A stretch of 64,000 nucleotides of DNA from Calditrichia bacterium (lineage in GTDB: Bacteria; Calditrichota; Calditrichia; RBG-13-44-9; J075), in contig JACKAP010000003.1 of the NCBI GenBank assembly GCA_020635015.1, forward strand, positions 372,001-436,000, given 5' to 3'. The position numbers and the translations under genes were made by a program. Below the pieces are notes generated by a model. That model had not been told where the DNA came from, made no database searches, and worked only from the letters and a program-made list of their open reading frames with translations. Positions 1 to 8,785 of the stretch are shown in pieces (the stretch's first letter is position 1; each line of letters starts with the position of its first letter).

Positions 1-521
1 CCCGCCCGGATCCATTCACCGGCATTGTCGAGGCTCACCCCACCGGTGGGCATCAAACGGAGAAACGGCATGGGGGCTTTGATGCCCTTGAAAAAGGCCA
101 TGCCCAGGATATCCGCCGGGAACACCTTAATCACATCGGCGCCCTGCTGGTGAGCGCTTAGGATTTCTGTCGGAGAGAAACATCCCGGCATGGCCGGCAC
201 ATCGTTGCGATGGGCTATCTCAATAATCTCCGGCTTAAATACCGGGCTGACCACATACCTGGCTCCGGCCGCGATGACCTGCCGGGCGGTCTCGGCATCC
301 AGCACCGAGCCGGCGCCGATCAGCACATCCTTCGGCAGCCGGGCCGCCGAATCTTCGATCAGCGCCAGGGCATCGGGGGTGGTCAGGGTGATCTCCAGGA
401 TGGAAATTCCCCCGGCGTAAAGCGCTTCCGCCACTTTCCAAAAATGCTCCGATTGGTTCAGGCGAATCACCGCCACGGCCCTGTCATCCATAATTTTTTT
501 AACGATTTCTGCTCTCGACAT
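1..521 (-). CDS. eda: KDPG/KHG aldolase, C-terminus cut by window edge
   Basis: The gene reads from ATG at 521 towards the left edge, so about 173 residues are visible and the C-terminus is missing. The enzyme splits 2-keto-3-deoxy-6-phosphogluconate into pyruvate and glyceraldehyde-3-phosphate in the cytoplasm. The sequence shows the family signature: a GISILEITLTT segment with the catalytic Glu, a LIGAGSVLDAETA segment, and GADVIKVFPA with the Schiff-base Lys, then PTGGVSLDN. A TAGGAG ribosome-binding site sits about 9 bases before the ATG. It follows the SDR gene by 21 bases on the same strand and is the last visible gene of the uronate catabolism run, as expected for the final step of KDG metabolism. 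KDG kinase is not in the window and could lie beyond the left edge. Confidence 0.9.
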   Translation of the reverse strand, partial: MSRAEIVKKIMDDRAVAVIRLNQSEHFWKVAEALYAGGISILEITLTTPDALALIEDSAARLPKDVLIGAGSVLDAETARQVIAAGARYVVSPVFKPEIIEIAHRNDVPAMPGCFSPTEILSAHQQGADVIKVFPADILGMAFFKGIKAPMPFLRLMPTGGVSLDNAGEWIRA

Positions 522-542
522 CTTTGCGGCTCCTAAAAATAC

Positions 543-1376
543 CTACACGCCGGAAAAAGCGCTGAATCCTCCATCCACCGGCACCACGATGCCGGTAACA
601 AATTTCGAAGCCGGGGAAAGCAGCCACAGCACCGCCCCCAGCAAGTCTTCCGGCTGCCCGAAACGCCCCATCGGGGTATGATCGATGATCGATTTGCCCC
701 GGGGGGTTAATTCGCCCGATTTTTCATCGGTTAACAGGAAGCGGTTCTGCCGGGTCAGGAAAAAGCCCGGCGCGACGGCGTTAACCCGGATGTCCGGGGA
801 ATACTCCTGAGCCATATGCACGGCCAGCCATTGGGTAAAATTGCTGACCGCGGCCTTGGCGGCGGAATAGGCCGGGATGCGGGTCAGCGGCCGCAAGGCG
901 TTCATCGAGGAGATGTTGAGAATGACCCCCTCCCTCTGTTCCGCCATGTATTTTCCGAACACCTGGCTGGGAAGCATGGTACCGAGCAGATTCAGCTCGG
1001 AGGTAAACTGCAGCGCCTTCTCCGGCAAATCGAAAAACGCTTTCTGCGGACCGGTAGTAGCCTCGGGATGATTGCCCCCGGCGGCGTTGATCAGGTAGTC
1101 AATCCGTCCGAATTCTTCGATAATTTTGGCAGCGCATTTCTCCAGGCTGGGGCGCTTCAGCACGTTCCCGTAAATGACGATCACCCGGCCGACCGTGCTA
1201 TCGATGCGCTTTACCAGGTCTGCCTCCAGCTTGGTATTGCGGTCCATCATCGCAATATTGGCGCCGCAGCCGAGCAGGGCGCAGGCGATCTCCCCACCCA
1301 GCACCCCGGTGGCCCCGGTGATGACAATCGTCTTGCCGGTAAAATCATACAATTGAGTTATTTCCTTTAAATCCAT
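543..1376 (-). CDS. SDR oxidoreductase, probable fructuronate reductase (mannonate oxidoreductase)
   Basis: A 277-residue short-chain dehydrogenase/reductase. The Rossmann glycine motif is TGATGVLG (about 20-27), the NAG motif is extended to NAAGGNHP (97-104), the catalytic Ser lies in NISS (about 156), and YSAAK supplies Tyr170 and Lys174. The AGGNHP insertion is typical, as I recall, of the SDR-type D-mannonate oxidoreductases (Bacillus YjmF/UxuB-like), which reduce fructuronate to mannonate with NAD(P)H. Context supports this: it directly abuts the tagaturonate epimerase gene (stop and start touch with no gap) and precedes KDPG aldolase. The family is certain; the substrate is inferred from neighbours. 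An alternative is another keto-sugar-acid reductase, since a separate KduD homologue is present at 5444-6217. Confidence 0.75.
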   Translation of the reverse strand: MDLKEITQLYDFTGKTIVITGATGVLGGEIACALLGCGANIAMMDRNTKLEADLVKRIDSTVGRVIVIYGNVLKRPSLEKCAAKIIEEFGRIDYLINAAGGNHPEATTGPQKAFFDLPEKALQFTSELNLLGTMLPSQVFGKYMAEQREGVILNISSMNALRPLTRIPAYSAAKAAVSNFTQWLAVHMAQEYSPDIRVNAVAPGFFLTRQNRFLLTDEKSGELTPRGKSIIDHTPMGRFGQPEDLLGAVLWLLSPASKFVTGIVVPVDGGFSAFSGV

Positions 1377-2957
1377 TTATTTCCCCCCGGCCGTTACGGC
1401 AAAAGGCTGAAGATGGCGTTGAAAGTGCGTCACGATATTCCGGTAGTGGCGATCTTCATTCACTTGCAGACAGCGCAGCAATTGATCCTTAAAGCGGTAA
1501 CTGCCGTCTGCTTTTCTGTCGGTCAGCACCCTGCCGAACGTGACATGCAGAATTTGCCGAACGTCATTCTGATCAAAAAGCGCCAGCAACTGCGCATCGC
1601 TTAATTGATCGGAAGCCGGCACTTGCTGCAGATCGGCAGAGACATGATAGGTTTTCTTTTCGACTTCGTAGAGATCCCGCGAAAAATCCAGTATTTCCCG
1701 GAACAGCCCCGGCTCGCTCATTGCGACTGTTTTCAGCGCTTCCAGATAGCTGGTGCCGGCGGTCTTGACGTGAACATGCCCTGCTCCCAGGGCGCCGATC
1801 TCCCGGTAGACCCCAAACTTGTCGCTGCCGGAATGGAGGCTGATCTTGTACGGCCCCAGGAATTCGGATATCTGAATATGCTTGAGATATTCCCGGCGAA
1901 ACTCCGCCAGATCTCCGATGTAATCGATCCCCTTCTCAAAGCGTCCCACAAACCGGGGCGCCAGGCTGATCAGCACCACCCCAAGCTTTTTCAACTCAGA
2001 AGCCACAAAAAAATGCTCGAAGGGCGAGGTTACCGATTCAGTTTCATCCACCGACAGTTCAATCTCTGCCGGATGATCCGGATATTGGTCTTTCAGGTAT
2101 CGGTACATTTTTGCGGTGTGGTCAATCACGCCTCCATATTTTACGAGGGCCTTCAGCACCGTCTCACGGTCCGACTGCAATGAGAAATCGGCGGATATGC
2201 GAATGGTCTGACCGGCATATTGCTGCACGAAGCGGGTCACATCCGGGGTGATAAACTGATAACGAAGGGCCTGAACCCGCGCGTCAAGATCCTGCGCCGG
2301 CAGGGTGTCGGCCTCATTCACCACATAATCGCCGGGATCGATGGTGAACATGGTGTAGCCGGCCTGGACCATGCGATCGATATCGGCGGTGGTTTTTAGA
2401 TGATCCGCATCCGCCCCGAATCCCTTTTTATAGCCCTCCTGAAAAACCGCCCATACTGCCGCATCCATCACCGCTTCGGCGGACCGTTCGGTGCGGGTCA
2501 ACTCCCGGATCGACTGCTGGGCAAACACCGGCACAAAATCGCTGCCGGCCAGGGAGCGAACGTGGGCGGGATTGGCCAGGCCGAGCCGGTCGCCGAAACC
2601 GAACGAGTTATCCAGACCCAGAAGCCGCGGGCGGGCCCAGCCGAATAACCGCTGAATTTCCCGGGCATTGTGATGGGTCAGGGGACATCTTTTTAAGCGC
2701 AGCGAATTAATATCCGCCGCCTGGATCATGTCGCCTTCAAACCGCTCCAGAATCGATCCCGGGGACGACGTCTCGGCCAGGAACAAATATTTTTCGTGAT
2801 CAACCCGGGCGATAAAAAAGACCGTATGGTCGAGCGTGTTAGCGGATTGCGGATAGACTTCCGCAGACGGGCCGGAATTCAGTTCCAGGGTTAATGTTTC
2901 TCCCTTCGCCGGCAGCGTGTTTCCTTTGACTGCTGTTAACCATTCATTCAATCGCAT
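1377..2957 (-). CDS. uxaE: Tagaturonate 3-epimerase (UxaE family)
   Basis: A 526-residue protein that resembles the UxaE family over its length. It has the SPGS-ILERFEGDM region, the LGLDNSFGFGDRLG segment (about 113-126), the DADHLKT segment (about 203-209) and the IDPGDYVV segment of these metal-dependent epimerases. UxaE converts D-tagaturonate to D-fructuronate, so galacturonate degradation can join the glucuronate branch instead of using altronate. It lies 49 bases downstream of uxaC and abuts the SDR reductase gene, which matches the order isomerase, epimerase, reductase. The start is an ATG with an AAGGAGATT-type ribosome-binding site just upstream. The enzyme was described in Thermotoga, and its use here is inferred from similarity and synteny. 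Confidence 0.85.
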   Translation of the reverse strand: MRLNEWLTAVKGNTLPAKGETLTLELNSGPSAEVYPQSANTLDHTVFFIARVDHEKYLFLAETSSPGSILERFEGDMIQAADINSLRLKRCPLTHHNAREIQRLFGWARPRLLGLDNSFGFGDRLGLANPAHVRSLAGSDFVPVFAQQSIRELTRTERSAEAVMDAAVWAVFQEGYKKGFGADADHLKTTADIDRMVQAGYTMFTIDPGDYVVNEADTLPAQDLDARVQALRYQFITPDVTRFVQQYAGQTIRISADFSLQSDRETVLKALVKYGGVIDHTAKMYRYLKDQYPDHPAEIELSVDETESVTSPFEHFFVASELKKLGVVLISLAPRFVGRFEKGIDYIGDLAEFRREYLKHIQISEFLGPYKISLHSGSDKFGVYREIGALGAGHVHVKTAGTSYLEALKTVAMSEPGLFREILDFSRDLYEVEKKTYHVSADLQQVPASDQLSDAQLLALFDQNDVRQILHVTFGRVLTDRKADGSYRFKDQLLRCLQVNEDRHYRNIVTHFQRHLQPFAVTAGGK

Positions 2958-3006
2958 GTTAATAAATCTCCTTATAAATGCGTCATTTCATAACTCCATC
3001 AACTCA

Positions 3007-4410
3007 TCAGCTCAATTTATACGCACCCCTCACCAGATCGTACGCCAGGGCGCGAATCATACGCCGTGCATCGGCTTCATCGATGATATGGCGCGCCACC
3101 AACCGGGCCAGATAATTGGCATCGATCCGCCGGCTCAGGTCATGCCGGGCGGGGATCGAGGGAAAGGCCCGGGTGTCATCATTGAATCCCACCGTGTTGT
3201 AGATGCCGGCGGTTTCCGTCACCCGCTCGCGGAAGCGGGTCATTCCCTCGATGCTGTCGTGGAACCACCAGGGCGGACCGAGCCGCAGCGCCGGGTAATG
3301 ACCCGCCAGCGGGGCCAGTTCCCGGGAATAAGTCGATTCATCCAGCGTAAAAACGATCAAGGTCAGCCGGGGATCGTTGCCGAATTTATTCAGCAATTCA
3401 TGGAGGTTCTTGGTATACTCGGTCTGGAGCGGTATATCGGCGCCTTTATCCAATCCGAAGCGCTCAAAGACGATCCGGTTGTGGTTGCGGAAGGAACCGG
3501 GGTGAACCTGCATCACCAGCCCGTCTTCCACGCTCATGCGGGCCATTTCCATCAGCATGTTGGCCGTAAACAAGGCGGCATCGTCGGCAGTGGCCTGCCC
3601 TTTCAACCCTCGCTGGAAAAGAGCATCGGCCTTGGCTCGGGAAAGCTGATGGGTATATGGGCTTACGATCCCCTGGTCGGTCGAGGTCGCTCCCATTTTT
3701 TTGAAAAACGTCCGGCGGACTTCGATGGCCTCGATGAAAGAATTGAAATCATGAATATCGACCCCGGAAGCCTTGCCAAGCGCCGCTATTTCTTGCTTCC
3801 AGTCTGGCCGCAGCAAATCAATCGCCGCATCCGGGCGGAAACAGGGCAGCACTTTTCCCCGCCACCCCGATTGGCGGATCTTATGATGATATTCCAGCGA
3901 GTCCGCCGCACCGTCTGTGGTGGTCAGCACCTCTATGTTGAAACGCTCAAAGAGTGCGCGGGGCAAAAACGCCGGGGAGGCCAGTTTTTCCTGAAGCTGA
4001 TCATATAGCTTGTCGGCATTGTCAGCGCCAGGCTTCTCGGTAATCCCAAAGACCTCGGCCAGTTCATGAGCCAGCCAGATGCCGGTCGGGGTTCCGGCAA
4101 ACAGATAAAAATGCTCAGCGAACAACCGCCAGATCTGACGATGGTCGGTCGCCACCGCCGTTCCGTCCCGCGTCGGTACGCCGAGCGATTCCATGGAAAT
4201 GCCCTGGGAGTAGAGCATCCGGAAAATATAATGATCGGGAATGATGATCAATTCTGCCGGATCGGGAAACGGCCGGTTCTCCGCCAGCAGTTTCGGATCG
4301 ACATGCCCGTGCGGGCAGACAATCGGTAAATCTTTCACCGAGGTATACAGCTCGAATGCGATTTTTCGCACATCCGGCTCAGGGTCGAAAAAACGGTAGG
4401 GGTTTAGCAT
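3007..4410 (-). CDS. uxaC: Uronate isomerase (glucuronate/galacturonate isomerase)
   Basis: A 467-residue protein of the uronate isomerase family in the amidohydrolase superfamily. It interconverts galacturonate and tagaturonate, and glucuronate and fructuronate. The N-terminal CPHGHVDP motif (about 32-39) supplies the metal-binding His34 and His36. The later segments HPGSFRNHN, PPWWFHDS and GFNDDTR are characteristic of UxaC. The ATG at 4410 is followed by MLNPYRFFDPEP, the usual UxaC N-terminus. It is the entry enzyme for saturated galacturonate released by the GH28 enzyme encoded at 30779-32209. A repeat-rich 150-base spacer separates it from kduI, so it may be read through or have its own promoter. 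Confidence 0.95.
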   Translation of the reverse strand: MLNPYRFFDPEPDVRKIAFELYTSVKDLPIVCPHGHVDPKLLAENRPFPDPAELIIIPDHYIFRMLYSQGISMESLGVPTRDGTAVATDHRQIWRLFAEHFYLFAGTPTGIWLAHELAEVFGITEKPGADNADKLYDQLQEKLASPAFLPRALFERFNIEVLTTTDGAADSLEYHHKIRQSGWRGKVLPCFRPDAAIDLLRPDWKQEIAALGKASGVDIHDFNSFIEAIEVRRTFFKKMGATSTDQGIVSPYTHQLSRAKADALFQRGLKGQATADDAALFTANMLMEMARMSVEDGLVMQVHPGSFRNHNRIVFERFGLDKGADIPLQTEYTKNLHELLNKFGNDPRLTLIVFTLDESTYSRELAPLAGHYPALRLGPPWWFHDSIEGMTRFRERVTETAGIYNTVGFNDDTRAFPSIPARHDLSRRIDANYLARLVARHIIDEADARRMIRALAYDLVRGAYKLS

Positions 4411-4560
4411 GTGTCACCTTTGGAACAATGGTAAATTGAACTGTTTTGTTGATGGGGGTAAGGGTTAATGGGTTGATGGGTAAACAACTGAATTGATCAC
4501 CTGGGTCGAATCGCTACTCAACCCTACCCATTAACCCATCCACCCATTAACCCATCCACT
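4411..4560. repeat. Intergenic inverted array of GGTTAATGGGTTGATGGG words
   Basis: The spacer between uxaC and kduI holds two facing arms built from the words TTAATGGG and GATGGG: one near 4450-4483, the other its near reverse complement near 4522-4558. They could fold into a long imperfect hairpin. The same word family recurs near 21140-21232, 50985-51012 and 63238-63365 in this window. No gene or promoter is evident here. Confidence 0.7.
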
Positions 4561-5391
4561 CTATCTCAACTCCCCCATCTCCACAAAATCCATATCCGTA
4601 AACTCCTGATTCTCCCCGCCCATGCACCAGATGAAGGTATAATTTCCGGTGCCGGCGCCGGCGTGGATCGACCAACTGGGTGAGATGACCGCCTGGCCGT
4701 TTTTCATGACCAGGCTGCGGGTCTCCTTTGGCTCACCCATAAAATGGAACACCCGGGCGTTTTCCGGCAGGTCGAAATACAGGTACACTTCGGAGCGGCG
4801 TTCGTGAGTATGGGGCGGCATGGTATTCCAGATGCTGCCTTCGGCCAGTTCGGTAAAGCCCATCACGATCTGACAGCTTTCCGCCACTCCAGGCCGGATC
4901 ATCTGATAAATGGTGCGCCGGTTCGCTTCCGGCCCGGAGCCCAAGTCGACTTTATGGGCATCCGCTTTGGTAATCAATTTGACGGGATAGGCCTGATGGG
5001 CCGGGTAGCTCATCAGATAAAATTTTGCCGGCGCGGCGGGATCGGCGCTTTCAAAGCCAATCTCCCGGCTGCCCCGACCAATATAAAGGCAGTCTTTATT
5101 GCCAAGCCTGAACTGGGTGCCATCAACCGTAATCATGCCGTTATCGCCAATATTAATTACCCCGATTTCCCGGCGTTGGGCAAAGTAATCCGCTGCCAGT
5201 TCTTTGGCACTGGCCAGCTTCAACTTTTTCCCCACCGGCACCACCGACCCCACAATGGTCCGGTCCACATCCACATAGTACAACTGGATGCTTCCCGCCT
5301 CAAATAAATTCTCAATCAGGTACGAAGCCCGAAGTTCCTCTGTCGTCATCCGCTTGTAGCGGTTTCGATCAGCAACGTATTTGGTCTGCAT
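4561..5391 (-). CDS. kduI: 5-dehydro-4-deoxy-D-glucuronate isomerase
   Basis: A 276-residue cupin-fold isomerase that converts 5-keto-4-deoxyuronate, made from the unsaturated ends left by pectate lyases, to 2,5-diketo-3-deoxygluconate. The zinc ligands typical of KduI are visible: His194 and His196 in PPHTHERRSE, Glu201, and His243 in WSIHAGAGTGNY. Length and N-terminus (MQTKYVADRNRYKRM) match the family. It lies 52 bases downstream of kduD, in a spacer that carries repeated TTATCCTT words. Together KduI and KduD move lyase products into KDG, complementing the UxaC/UxaE branch for saturated galacturonate. Confidence 0.95.
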   Translation of the reverse strand: MQTKYVADRNRYKRMTTEELRASYLIENLFEAGSIQLYYVDVDRTIVGSVVPVGKKLKLASAKELAADYFAQRREIGVINIGDNGMITVDGTQFRLGNKDCLYIGRGSREIGFESADPAAPAKFYLMSYPAHQAYPVKLITKADAHKVDLGSGPEANRRTIYQMIRPGVAESCQIVMGFTELAEGSIWNTMPPHTHERRSEVYLYFDLPENARVFHFMGEPKETRSLVMKNGQAVISPSWSIHAGAGTGNYTFIWCMGGENQEFTDMDFVEMGELR

Positions 5392-5443
5392 ATTTCATCT
5401 CTCCGGTTATCCTTTATCCTTCACCCGTTATCCTTTCCCCCTC

Positions 5444-6217
5444 TCACCTCCCCATCCATCCCCCATCGACCACCAGCACGTGGCCATTCAGGTAGTCCGA
5501 AGCGGCGGAAGCCAGGAACACCGCCGCCCCTTTTAAATCATCCGGATTGCCCCAGCGGCCGGCCGGGATGCGCTCCAGGATCGCCTTGCTGCGAACCGGA
5601 TCGTTTTGTAGCGCCTGGGTATTGTCGGTAGCGATGTATCCCGGCGCAATCGCGTTCACATTTACCCCTTTGGCCGCCCATTCATTGGCGAAGGCCATGG
5701 TCATTTGCTTCACACCTCCCTTGGAAGCAGCGTACCCCGGAACGGTAATCCCTCCCTGGAACGAAAGCAACGACGCGGTGAAAATGATTTTCCCGCTGCC
5801 CCGAGCAATCATGTCTTTACCGATTTCCCGGGTCAGGATAAACTGGGAATTCAGATTGACCTGCACCACCGTATCCCAATATTCATCGCGATGCTCGGCG
5901 GCGGGTTCTCGCTTGATGGTGCCGGCATTATTGACCAGAATATCGATCCGGGGGAAATCTGCTTTTACCGCTTTAATGAAGGCGTAGAGCGCTGCCCGGT
6001 CGGCAAAATCGCAGGCGTATTCCCGGAATTTCCTTCCCGCACGACGAACCGTATCGGCGCAGGCGTCCATCGCGCCGGATTGTGAGACGCCGATAATGTC
6101 CGCCCCGGCCTCCGCCAGTGCCTCGGCGAAGGCCATTCCGATGCCCCGGCTGCAGCCGGTCACCAGGGCGACTTTACCGTCTAACCGAAATTTATCTAAA
6201 ATATTTAGATTGTTCAT
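5444..6217 (-). CDS. kduD: 2-dehydro-3-deoxy-D-gluconate 5-dehydrogenase
   Basis: A 257-residue classical SDR that reduces 2,5-diketo-3-deoxygluconate to KDG. Motifs are TGCSRGIG (20-27), NNAG (96-99), catalytic Ser149, and YAASK with Tyr162 and Lys166. The N-terminal ILDKFRLDGKVALVTG and the C-terminal YLNGHVLVVDGGWMGR endings are typical of KduD. It starts 3 bases after the stop of the DUF4861 gene, with AAGG inside the end of that gene as a ribosome-binding site, so the two are probably translated from one message. It is followed by kduI. Confidence is high because family and neighbours agree. Confidence 0.92.
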   Translation of the reverse strand: MNNLNILDKFRLDGKVALVTGCSRGIGMAFAEALAEAGADIIGVSQSGAMDACADTVRRAGRKFREYACDFADRAALYAFIKAVKADFPRIDILVNNAGTIKREPAAEHRDEYWDTVVQVNLNSQFILTREIGKDMIARGSGKIIFTASLLSFQGGITVPGYAASKGGVKQMTMAFANEWAAKGVNVNAIAPGYIATDNTQALQNDPVRSKAILERIPAGRWGNPDDLKGAAVFLASAASDYLNGHVLVVDGGWMGR

Positions 6218-6220
6218 TTC

Positions 6221-7495
6221 CTAAAGCCTTATCTTAAGCGGAGAATTCAGTTCTGCAACCACATTCTCCAGATATTGAACAAATTGAGCCTCGTTTTGGA
6301 TGCCGCCAGGCTCTTTTTCCCAGGCAGCCAGGAAATAATATGTCAATTTACCGCCGGTTGGGTTGAGAACAACAACGTGGCTTTGGGAATCTTCCTGCAC
6401 TTCCATAAGGTCGGGAGTTCTATATAGAACCGCCATGCCCAAATTATCTTCTGCCAGGCTCTGTTTGCCGTAGGTCGCCAAGTAGGACCAGCCGTTTTCC
6501 AGGCCGGTTTTCGTAAGCAGCTTGGCATCGGGATGTTTGACAATACCGGTGCAGAGATTTTCCGGGTTGCCGCTGATCTCAATCCCATGCCGGGTCAGGC
6601 GGCTGCCGGCGGTGATGGAAAGATTCGAGGTCAGGTCATATTGCTTTCCACCAATCTCCCAGCCGTCGTATTGGGTGCGAATTTGGGAATACACCGGGCC
6701 GTTGGCGGCAATCGTGCAGGTGATGCTGTCGGTCTGTGCCACCCGGACGGCCTTCTCGCCATCCCACATCCCCAGCGAGCCGATTCCCAGCGATTCTCCC
6801 ACTTTCAGAATATCCATGCCCCAATCGGACATCTCATGGTAGGAATCAAACCCATCCAAACCGACGTTCTGCAGTACCATTTTGGGCACTTTCTTTCCGA
6901 AGATGTCCGTAGCGTTGCGCCAGTCGAGATAAAAGCGGTAACCCACTTTGTCGGACTCCCAGCCGGGACCCTCGTAGCGGATAAACAGGGAGTGATCGGT
7001 GTGCTCCGCCGGAACCCGCAAAGCGGATACGTTCTGAAACGTCCCACCCTCGTACTTCCGGTCAACAAACTGCCCGCCCACCTTGTGGGACAATTCGGCC
7101 TGAGTACGTTTAGGATATTCCCGCTTTATTTTACCGGAACTGGCATATCGGACGGTAACCGTTTTTTCTTCCTGAGCCGTGAAATCGGCGACAAATATAA
7201 TTTGATCCGGCTGCCTGTCGCCATTAAGATCGACGGCCTGGCTGGGCAGTTCGTGGTCACCCGCTACAACCGCAAATGCATCGGAATTGAATCCGGGATA
7301 TTTTGTTTGAATGCCGGTTACATCAAGGGCAACGGCCTGATCCACCCTGGCCAGCGATGCCGTGTTTTCGATTGAGATATCGAAAGACTCGGGAAAGAAT
7401 CTTTCCACTTCGCTGGCGCTTTTTTCAGCGCAGCTCAGACCGAGGGAGATTACCCCAAGTGTCATCCAGGTAGCCCAAAATGTAGGTCTCATCAT
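6221..7495 (-). CDS. DUF4861 family lipoprotein
   Basis: A 424-residue protein matching the DUF4861 family, which is common in pectin-utilisation loci of Bacteroidota. It begins with a signal peptide ending in LGLSC, so it is probably a lipoprotein, although the lipobox is imperfect (Gly at -3). The body is rich in beta strand and contains GPGWESDKVGYRFYLDWRNA and MSDWGMDILKVGESLGIGSLGMW, the segments I recognise from the family. Its ATG overlaps the stop of the CE8-like gene by 4 bases (ATGA), and kduD follows 3 bases after its stop, so it sits in a tight operon. Its enzymatic role is not established from sequence; a role on rhamnogalacturonan oligosaccharides is inference from context. Confidence 0.8.
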   Translation of the reverse strand: MMRPTFWATWMTLGVISLGLSCAEKSASEVERFFPESFDISIENTASLARVDQAVALDVTGIQTKYPGFNSDAFAVVAGDHELPSQAVDLNGDRQPDQIIFVADFTAQEEKTVTVRYASSGKIKREYPKRTQAELSHKVGGQFVDRKYEGGTFQNVSALRVPAEHTDHSLFIRYEGPGWESDKVGYRFYLDWRNATDIFGKKVPKMVLQNVGLDGFDSYHEMSDWGMDILKVGESLGIGSLGMWDGEKAVRVAQTDSITCTIAANGPVYSQIRTQYDGWEIGGKQYDLTSNLSITAGSRLTRHGIEISGNPENLCTGIVKHPDAKLLTKTGLENGWSYLATYGKQSLAEDNLGMAVLYRTPDLMEVQEDSQSHVVVLNPTGGKLTYYFLAAWEKEPGGIQNEAQFVQYLENVVAELNSPLKIRL

Positions 7496-8781
7496 TTAGC
7501 TCCATATTTTTTTGTTGCTGGTGATGTGATGTTAAAACTGCCCCCAAGGGATCGCTCATAAACACCAGCGATTGAGGCGATAATGTCTCCACTTTGCAGG
7601 CGTAGCTCCCCGGCAAGGTCTTCCTTCCCAATCTCCGTCCCAGCCGCAAACCTCAGCTTGTCGATATCCGTAAACCGTTGCCGGAGGATGCGGAAAGTTT
7701 TTCCTTTCTGGTTCTGGAACTCCGGTTCACCGCGCACGCTGACGAGTTCCGCGAAGGTCAAAATAACGGAATTGCCGTTGAGGGCATATCCGGTTACGGT
7801 CAGCGGATCCCTGCGTTCCGGGTCCCACTTGCCCCCAAAAGTCCAGGCCGGGGTGATATCTTCCGGGGAAGGACTGCCCGGCGCCGCACTCAGATTGTCA
7901 TTGTACCAGGCATAGGGCGCCCCTGTTTTACGGCAATTGTAGAAGTAATTCCGATCGCCGTGATAGTAAGGATTGTTCCGGGTGGGATCATCATAAGCAT
8001 GAAGAAAGATTGGTTTATCCGCCATATTCGCTGAAAAACGGCAGTCCAGCAGGTAGAACTGCGCCTCATAATGATGCCGCCCGAGATAGAAGCCCTCCAC
8101 CCCGTCAAAGTTCGAGTTGACAACGACCAATTTCTGCTCCGGATCGAAGTGCCCGGCATGCCAGAGCGCCGCGGTTGGCTTCACTTCGTAAAATTGGGAA
8201 TCGCGGATAAAGCACCAACCGCGCGGGCAGACGAAATCCACCGCCCCGGCAAAATAGCAATTCGCATGATAATACATCCCCTCCTTATAATTCCAGAGTG
8301 AAACCGTATCGCCGCCCTTGCTGAGGATGTTACAGTTGGTGATGACGGTGCGGGTGCCCGTTCCGAACACCGTAAAGGCATGGGGGCCGATCTCCGGCTG
8401 GGTATTCTCGATGGTCATTTGGTCGAGCACGGCATCATCACCGTTGATATTGATCACCGCCGGGCCGATGGGGTCCCGCTGCTCATCCCATGCCGAGCGC
8501 AGGATGCTGTAGCGGATAATCGTGCTGTCGCGGCTTTCCCCGCGCAGGGTGACGTAATTCTGATCGATCCGCAATTTCTCCTCGTAGACCCCATTCCGGA
8601 TGAAAATGACCGTTCGCTGATAGGCAAACATTGGCAGCGCTTCAATCGCAGCGGTGATGGTTTGATAATCGCCGCCGCCCTTTTGATCGACAACGATATC
8701 CACGTGGCCGCAAATTGCCGCGCCGCCGGTCAGCAGCAGGACGGCAATTAACCTCAAACATGGTCTACGCAAATATCTCAA
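7492..8781 (-). CDS. Divergent CE8 pectinesterase-like protein with altered active site
   Basis: A 429-residue secreted right-handed beta-helix protein of the pectin methylesterase family. It starts at a TTG (8781) with GGAG upstream; the mature part begins at DIVVDQKGGGDYQTITAAIEALP. Family landmarks are recognisable but changed. The usual GYQDTF is GGDTVSLW, so the acid/base Asp stays but the adjacent Gln is lost. VDFIFG is VDFVCPRGW, which keeps the nucleophile Asp. The QAVAL segment reads HAFTV, and LGRPW reads LGRHH, which keeps the Arg. Loss of both oxyanion Gln residues suggests a different ester substrate or a non-methylesterase role. A poorly conserved 90-residue C-terminal region follows the helix. 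It lies 4 bases after the CE12 gene and overlaps DUF4861 by 4 bases. Confidence 0.8.
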   Translation of the reverse strand: MRYLRRPCLRLIAVLLLTGGAAICGHVDIVVDQKGGGDYQTITAAIEALPMFAYQRTVIFIRNGVYEEKLRIDQNYVTLRGESRDSTIIRYSILRSAWDEQRDPIGPAVININGDDAVLDQMTIENTQPEIGPHAFTVFGTGTRTVITNCNILSKGGDTVSLWNYKEGMYYHANCYFAGAVDFVCPRGWCFIRDSQFYEVKPTAALWHAGHFDPEQKLVVVNSNFDGVEGFYLGRHHYEAQFYLLDCRFSANMADKPIFLHAYDDPTRNNPYYHGDRNYFYNCRKTGAPYAWYNDNLSAAPGSPSPEDITPAWTFGGKWDPERRDPLTVTGYALNGNSVILTFAELVSVRGEPEFQNQKGKTFRILRQRFTDIDKLRFAAGTEIGKEDLAGELRLQSGDIIASIAGVYERSLGGSFNITSPATKKYGAK

Positions 8782-8785
8782 ACAA

